Below, in pieces: positions 58,494 to 64,000 of a DNA stretch of 64,000 nucleotides. A program made the translations under genes and the position numbers. A model generated the notes under the pieces. It saw only the letters and a list, made by a program, of their open reading frames with translations. It searched no databases and was not told the DNA's origin. This DNA comes from Durusdinium trenchii (Eukaryota; Sar; Dinophyceae; Suessiales; Symbiodiniaceae), in contig CAXAMN010028961.1 of the NCBI GenBank assembly GCA_963970005.1, positions 483,254 through 547,253 on the forward strand, written 5' to 3'. How positions within the stretch are numbered: position 1 is the stretch's first letter; the number at the start of each line of letters is the position of its first letter.

Positions 58494-60980
58494 TTGACCG
58501 CAGCACTGGCCACCAAACGCCAATCCATATCGGATTCTGATCAGATGCCTCCAGATGTTTATATCCTCAACCCGGACTATCCTTATTGTGTCATTGATGA
58601 TTACATTCCACCCTCACCGCCCCAGCCTCAGACCTCCTTGGCTTGTCCTGAGTGTCACAGGCAATTTCCTCAGGCGGGTATGCTGAAAAGATTTCTCCAA
58701 CAGATGCATCAAATCCCCTGGTTATCGGAAGATGTGTTTAGGCCACTTAGAGATGGTTTTGACGGACGACCCATTTATAATCATTGTAAATTCGAATTTG
58801 CCACCATATATTCGTTCAGAGATCATATTAACAAAAGAGCTTGTCATGCCTTTGACTCGACACAGGCCATTATTTTCCCCATCGTGGCTAGGGAGGATTT
58901 GCGGATGCACGTTCGTCATCGATCATTCATGGGCCTCATGTTAGATGGGTCCCTTTGCTCCGAATTGGTGATTCGGTGCGCATTATGCAATGTGATCATA
59001 TATGTAAGGATTATGATCCGTTATTTTCATCGATGTTCACCCTGAGCTTGCTGGTCCTGCCCGCCAGCAATATGATTTTGTTGTTGGCCTCTCGAACCTG
59101 GTCTCCGGAAAGGACCAATGCCCAATGTATAGGGGCAAAAATGTCAACGTCTAGACACATACATGTGCCATTATCAGCTAGCCGCCGTTTCGGGACATAT
59201 CATGCAACCGGCCAACTTCCCAATCATGCCGCTTCGCAAACGACCCTGGGTCAGAGACAATTGGCACAGGCCTTGAAGATCAGAAAGACGCCTCTGCGGT
59301 CATTGCTCCGGCAACCAAATATGTTCGACAACATTTATCGGACCCCCAGCGTCCTATTGATATGGAGCCAGCTGACCATACCAGATCCAATTCATCAGCT
59401 AGCCCAACATTGCACAAGTGTTCCCAATGCCAAGCATGCTTCTTGAGCCCAACAGGATCAATTTAACTTGTGCATCTTATGGTTGAGGGCAGAGCCGATG
59501 CGCCCTTGGCCCACCAAACGGGAACGACCCACAATAAAAGAGACCATTGCCAGGAGGCTAAGAAAGCGGACCACTGAGATTCCGGTTCCAATGCAGAAAT
59601 TCGAGTATCCCCTTTTCTTTAAAAGATTGGGACGCAAGGCACTTGTTGCACATTTTCGTGTCCTGGGGCGCTTAAGGTGAATTTGACATATATCGAGGAA
59701 ATCGGCAAATGGTATATCGTCCATTGACATATTATTTGATATGGTTGGGGGCATCCGGATCCAAGACAAAATTACGGGATAGGGCGTATTCGAGTTCAAA
59801 CAATGCTGAGGTCCAGGCCCAAAAAAAAATGGCAGGAATTATACGATCTAGGTGATAATACAGGTCATTGCATTCCGGGACCAATGTAGCTGTGGCAGGT
59901 CATGGAAATGGATGATCCATTGCATGATATGGCGATATCATTGCAATCGATGTTCAGATTGAAAAGCAATGGTGGTAGCAAGGTACGCAACATGAAGATA
60001 GAGCAAGGTTTCTGTCGTCATTTGATGTTCTCGTCGAAGGAGGCCCATGGCCTGGGTCGAAAGCAGTCGATCTTGCGGCGCCGGAATCGAGGCAATGTCC
60101 TCAGATGGCTGGATTTCAGGGCCATATCGTGTATCCCGGCCCAATTGGTCAGAAGGACCGGACCAATACCGCGATCAAAATGATTCTTGATAGCAAAGGA
60201 GCTGGCTTTGCAACGCGTGCAATTCAATCGGCCCTGACACATATTAATTCTTGCCTTGAAAGGGATTGAATTGGGTTTGTCGATCTGGTGGATCCCATTA
60301 CTATGCATTGCATCCATCAAGGCCAGGGGCAGATCGAAACACCGGTCAGATTCCTCAATTTCATCTTCGAAGCCAGACGGCGACTCAGAGCTACTTCAGA
60401 TTCTAACCAAATTGAATTTATGCCAAGAGGACATGTTGAACCAATTGGCCTTGGATCGCAGCTTTTTGCTTTTTATGCAGATCGGCAAGGAAATTATTCT
60501 TCCATGGCGCCAACAACGCGAAGCAGCGAGTGTCGCATGCCCTCCACATCAAATCCTTTTTCTGAAAATGGTGGAGGAGATTATATAGGACCCGGAAAAT
60601 TTCCTAGTGGCCGGCTTGAAGCAGAAACAAATCCTGGATGAGGCCAACGCTTGGATTTATCTTTTCTGGGACAGGGCAACCCAGTGTTTCCACCTAATCA
60701 AGCAGGAGCCACTTCCGTCTACCAAGCTCAAAGAAATCATGGTCAAATTGTTTCAATTGGCCACACAGGGTATATTAATCCACAGATTTTCTGCCCTGAA
60801 ACCTATGCACAAGGACCATATTCTAGAGGACGCTCAAATAACGATCCCATGGCGGCTGGACATTTCAATTCGGTCGGAAATTGCTCAACAGCTTTTGGAA
60901 ATCTTGCGCACTGTCAGCGGAAACAGGATTGACCAGCCGATTCTCATGAGGTTCAGGCCAACCGACCTACAAAGATCCTC
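58494..60980 (+). pseudogene. LINE C-terminal zinc-finger and helical domain, decayed
   Basis: Open pieces 58494-59045, 59902-60183, 60256-60588 and 60607-61017 follow one another in shifting frames. The first has two C2H2-like fingers; the last two a charged helical region (ILPWRQQREAASV, DISIRSEIAQQLLEILRTV). Many in-frame stops are consistent with CGA, CAG/CAA or TGG turned to stop codons by C-to-T or G-to-A change. Confidence 0.65.
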
Positions 60981-61020
60981 GCTTGCTACGGCGATAGCCC
61001 ACCGTGTTCGGCGCTAGTTC

Positions 61021-61816
61021 AGAAATTGCTGTGCACGAAGCTATGCAATCCACACAACCTTTGTTGCATTAATGGGGTGCTTCTTAGGCAGCTTTGGGCC
61101 ATTCTTGCCACAGATGTATTTTATGTAAATCTTTGGTAACAATGGGATAGACCCTTTTGATTTTGCTTGAGGCCGCACCGGCCATGATTGATCTATGTAA
61201 GATTGCATTTTTTGACAATCTATTGCGAGGGTAATTCCATGACCATGACATGGATATATAACAAGATACCGCGAGTTTGCTGGGTGGCTTCGGGTGCTGC
61301 TGGACCACTCTGATGATCAATTCCATTGGGGATGGCCGCAGGGTAGATTGATTCATAATATAGAAGACCGTGATGTCTTTTTGATCCCTATCCTTCTGCG
61401 ATTGCCGACAGAAAAACGTTATGACCTTAAAATTCTAATTAATATATGGCATGGAAAAAAATTCCTTAGATTCATACCTATACCATGGAATATCCATGCA
61501 TATTCCTTTAGTTGGAACGATTTCCGAATCTTCGTCTGAAGAATGAAATTGTTATGGACGCTACACATATTGAGATCTATATGCCCATATTAAAAATGTA
61601 TTCAAAAATTAGCAATACCAAAGCGGAATCCTTACAATATATATTTCTATATAATTACGATACCACGTAACAAGAATAATACCAATACCCAAATACGTAA
61701 CGGGGTAACCTTAAATCCCCCACTTTATAGCTATAAAAATGGAGACGTGGAATTTAGTGCTATAAAATATCAAAAGAAAAATATCTTTAATTGTCAGTTT
61801 GCACGCTATGCAACCA
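61021..61816. other. A+T-rich tail between LINE and LTR element
   Basis: No gene. A stretch at 61255-61540 is still open in pieces (VLLDHSDDQFHWGWPQ) and may be the last part of the LINE or another decayed element. Base composition falls again after 61540 and jumps to G+C-rich at about 61820. Confidence 0.4.
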
Positions 61817-61987
61817 TGTCAGGTTCACACGACTAAGGTTATCCATCCGCAGGGTGGACTCATGCAGCTGGAAAAGGCTAACGGGCGCGGACGCTTCGGC
61901 GTCTTTCCAATTCGCTCGCGTTGGTTCGTACTCGTACTGATCCACGCTTTGACACGGTGTTCTTCTGCAACCACCGCTGTTTTCTCA
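61817..61987 (+). repeat. Probable 5' LTR
   Basis: The 171-bp interval begins TGTCAGG and ends TTTCTCA, one base before the primer-binding site, as expected of a TG...CA LTR. The left end is a guess: TGTCAG also occurs at 61792. The 3' LTR that would prove it is outside the window. Confidence 0.5.
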
Positions 61988-61988
61988 T

Positions 61989-62002
61989 TGGTAGCGGAGC
62001 CC
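61989..62002 (+). promoter_or_regulatory. Primer-binding site, initiator-Met tRNA type
   Basis: TGGTAGCGGAGCCC matches the complement of the 3' end of eukaryotic initiator Met-tRNA (TGGTAGCAGAG...) except for one or two bases. It would prime minus-strand cDNA synthesis and fixes the LTR end at 61987. Confidence 0.65.
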
Positions 62003-62173
62003 AAACCCGATTCGGGGGAGGGCTCCAGCTGTGCGCTTCGCTTGATCGAGCCGAGCACCCGGGATAAGACCTTCGTCACCCACTCGCTGACGAGTTCAAG
62101 ACACTCCTTGTTGTGGATCTCTTTGTGCAACACCCTCTGGGAAGGAGTTGTCGACTGGCCCTGGACCTTCACT

Positions 62174-63110
62174 ATGTCTCAGAAGAAAGGCCAGCAGCGA
62201 GGCAAGACGCAGGCCACCGGATCAGGCTCGATGTCTTCAGAAGAGCCAACCTATGCTGATGTTCGTGACAGCTTCGTCCCACTGTTCAATGGTCAGCCCT
62301 CCGAATATCGAGAATGGCGCCAACGAGTTCAGCTCTACTACAAGAAGATGACGTTGGCCAAGAAGGGCTCCGAGGGTGTGCTGAACATTGTGGGCAGCTT
62401 CAAAGGTGTGGTCTGGCGACTCTTCGAGGATTGGTCCCTGGAGCGATTCGAAAAGGATGACGCTTTCGAATCCATGCTGAAGGTGTTAGATGGAACTTTT
62501 CCTACGACCAGAGGGTCCAGCTTCCCGCCGACTTCGAGGGCTACTTCAGCACCTTGCAACGGCTCCCAGGTCAGACACTCTTGACACGACCATGAAGAAG
62601 CTTACAGGAAGCTGCTACAGCATAAAGTCTCCCTTCCTGACTCCGTCCAAGGATGGCATCTCCTACGTCGTGCCGCATTGACAAAGGAGCAGCGACAGCT
62701 GATCACCTTGCGTGCACCCACTTTGGAGAAGGCTGCAATCATCGAGGCGCTCTACCTCATCCTGGGCCAGGACTACAAAGCTGGCGGATGGAACCATAAC
62801 CGCAACAAACGCTTTCAAAGATGGAGCAACAGCAGCCGAGCCTATGCCGCTCAGGACGACTGGTGGGAGGATGATGACTATGGTTGGGATGATGAAACGG
62901 GCTACTATGAAGATGATGAACAGGTAGCCGACTATGACCTGGAAGAGGAAGAGTTCGATGCTGATGCCGCCTACTATGGCGATGAACCATGGCCAGACGA
63001 GGCCACGGACGCTCACAGTCCTGGCCACATGGCTGAAGAGTATAACACAGCATTCGCCTCCTATACGGACGCCAGACGCAGGTTCAATGAACTGAAGATG
63101 GCTCGAGGTT
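62174..63110 (+). pseudogene. Copia gag-like region, frameshifted
   Basis: ATG 62174 opens MSQKKGQQRGKTQ and a capsid-like segment (NGQPSEYREWRQRVQLYYKK, FKGVVWRLFEDW). The frame slips at about 62498 and again at about 62585, after which it continues LTKEQRQLITLRAPTLEKAA through a long acidic, Tyr/Asp-rich stretch (62860-63000) to FNELKMARGFLP at about 63110. The pieces are collinear with a single gag. Confidence 0.8.
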
Positions 63111-63117
63111 TTCTGCC

Positions 63118-63380
63118 TTGGCCGACAACCAACAGCCTGTCATGGCCGGTGCATCTTCATCCTCATCGAGCCCTACGTCCTGGCAGAGAAAAGGAAAGGG
63201 GAAAGGTGGCAAGTCCAAGGGCAAGTCTTCGACGACCGTGCGCTATCCTCCACAGGGCGCCGGAAAGAGTGATCCCAAGGGCCGTGCAAAGGCCAACATG
63301 ACCTGCCTTCGATGTGGAAACAAGGTCACTGGGCCGCGAACGGCCCGCAAGGCTCAGCTTCCAAAGGCTCGAGCTTGAAA
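63118..63380 (+). pseudogene. Copia nucleocapsid: basic linker and zinc knuckle
   Basis: Ser-rich then Lys/Gly-rich linker (RKGKGKGGKSKGKS) leading to CLRCGN at about 63305. The rest of the CCHC knuckle (GHWAANGP) is in another frame, so one base is missing near 63325; the last position is also Gly instead of Cys. Confidence 0.75.
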
Positions 63381-63840
63381 CGTCCAGCTCCGACTGAAGG
63401 CATGGCTCAACGGCAGGACGATGAGCACGGCATGATCATCTTCGAAGACCACAATGGCCACCAGAGGCCTGACTGCGTCATGCTTGACCCCGGAGCCAGC
63501 GCCTTCTTGGCTGGCTATGGACCTTTCCGACGATTCCTTCAATATCTCAAGGAGGACTGCCACTTCCCGGTCGAGACGATCAAGATGACCCGGGGCCGGC
63601 GACGCTTCCAGTTTGGAGGAGATACAGCTTCATGGTCGACTTGGAGCGCTCACTTGCCCATCTTCCTGGACGGCCGCTACGGGACAGTTCAATTGTTTCT
63701 GCTGCCGGGCCAGACTCCGATGCTATGTGGAAGGCCCATCATCGAGGCAATGGGCATGACTATGGACTTTGCCATGCAGCGGGTTCGTTTTTGGCAACAA
63801 TCCTTGGAAGCAGGCAACCCTGGGCAGACAAGGCGAGTAT
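63312..63840 (+). pseudogene. Copia aspartic protease domain
   Basis: The frame has the catalytic motif as DPGAS (63487-63501) in place of the usual D-[ST]-G-[AS], flap-like FGGD, and the closing LPGQTPMLCGRPIIEAMGM, where copia proteases have an I/L-x-G-R-x-x-I/L signature. The Pro for Thr/Ser change is shared by some dinoflagellate copia elements to my knowledge but should be checked. After 63840 another frame (EYLLSLTDEHSFIDYDPE) carries the linker to the window end. Confidence 0.75.
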
Positions 63841-64000
63841 TTGCTCTCCCTCACCGACGAACACTCCTTCATTGACTACGACCCTGAACGCCCGGAGTTC
63901 TGCCTCAAGACCACTGAAGCTGACCTCGACCAGGAGGAAGACATTCCACTTGCTGAGTTTGAGAAGGAGGAGAGCTGCTTCTTTGGTGCAACTCTGAGGA

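Larger units (their letters stand above)
55331..61020 (+). mobile_element. Decayed non-LTR retrotransposon (LINE), with nested repeat insertion
   Basis: Reverse-transcriptase pieces are visible: motif A as DMEKAFDSVSREIV near 56095, motif C as LMIYADDVHMR near 56350-56385, then VVPTVLYGVNEMG near 56765-56810. After an insertion (about 56890-58330) the reading resumes with a C2H2 finger (CPECHRQFPQAGMLKRF...H, 58644-58709), a second, damaged finger (58774-58848), a C-x2-C region near 59420 and a long helical C-terminal domain (60390-60980). This order, RT then zinc fingers, is typical of dinoflagellate LINEs. Dozens of TAA/TAG/TGA codons and frameshifts interrupt it, so it is inactive. A 5' endonuclease domain could not be read. 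The 3' end is uncertain, between 61020 and 61790. Confidence 0.75.
61817..64000 (+). mobile_element. Copia-type (Ty1/copia) LTR retrotransposon, 5' part, runs off window
   Basis: Order seen: LTR end, primer-binding site, gag, zinc knuckle, aspartic protease; integrase and reverse transcriptase would lie to the right. The gag and acidic region resemble those of copia elements widespread in dinoflagellate genomes. At least five reading-frame breaks (about 62498, 62585, 63115, 63325, 63840) separate otherwise well preserved pieces, each compatible with a small indel. The element therefore cannot make its polyprotein as written, unless the breaks are sequencing errors. Same strand as the host genes. 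Confidence 0.85.

Overview
The window looks like nuclear DNA of a dinoflagellate, most likely of the Symbiodiniaceae type. This is inferred from architecture, not from a marker gene. Coding sequence is chopped into short exons. Every recognisable gene lies on the + strand. Introns use GC and GA donors as often as, or more often than, GT. Every acceptor I could fix by reading frame is AG followed by G. The large repeats are a decayed LINE and a copia-type LTR element of a kind common in these genomes. No prokaryotic operon, RBS, tRNA, rRNA or CRISPR array was seen.

Layout: (1) 1-818, the 3' end of an uninterrupted TPR (kinesin-light-chain-like) ORF. (2) 1280-9050, an ankyrin-repeat gene that I could join into 12 exons with fully consistent phases (996 codons plus stop, upstream exon(s) not found). 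(3) 9.05-16.7 kb, no clear gene, but several short exon-like segments, a GTC/GTA triplet tract and a dispersed GCTACTAG-type repeat. (4) 16813-26173, ornithine aminotransferase in 17 exons, 445 codons plus stop, frame kept through all 16 introns. (5) 26.2-31.1 kb, mostly non-coding with a few exon candidates. (6) 31072 to about 44.7 kb, a large unrecognised gene. Its N-terminal half is made of phase 0-0 exons that each encode a variant of a module with the core SAFGSLGLDxVSSLLAF; a 796-bp tandem duplication has multiplied two of these exons. Acidic and proline-rich exons follow. (7) 44.7-54.6 kb, scattered exon candidates, possibly the rest of that gene and one or more others. (8) 54.6-61.8 kb, an A+T-rich tract and a badly decayed LINE (reverse transcriptase with YADD, then C2H2 zinc fingers), interrupted by a block of tandem repeats. 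(9) 61817-64000, the 5' part of a copia-type LTR element (LTR end, primer-binding site, gag, zinc knuckle, aspartic protease), broken by several frameshifts and running off the window.

The host genes do not form an obvious pathway. Ornithine aminotransferase is a metabolic enzyme (ornithine to glutamate semialdehyde, linking urea-cycle amino acids with proline and glutamate). The TPR, ankyrin and modular-repeat proteins are protein-interaction scaffolds. The most noteworthy observations are the intron population, the modular exon-repeat gene, and a strand-asymmetric loss of C in the A+T-rich tract before the LINE.
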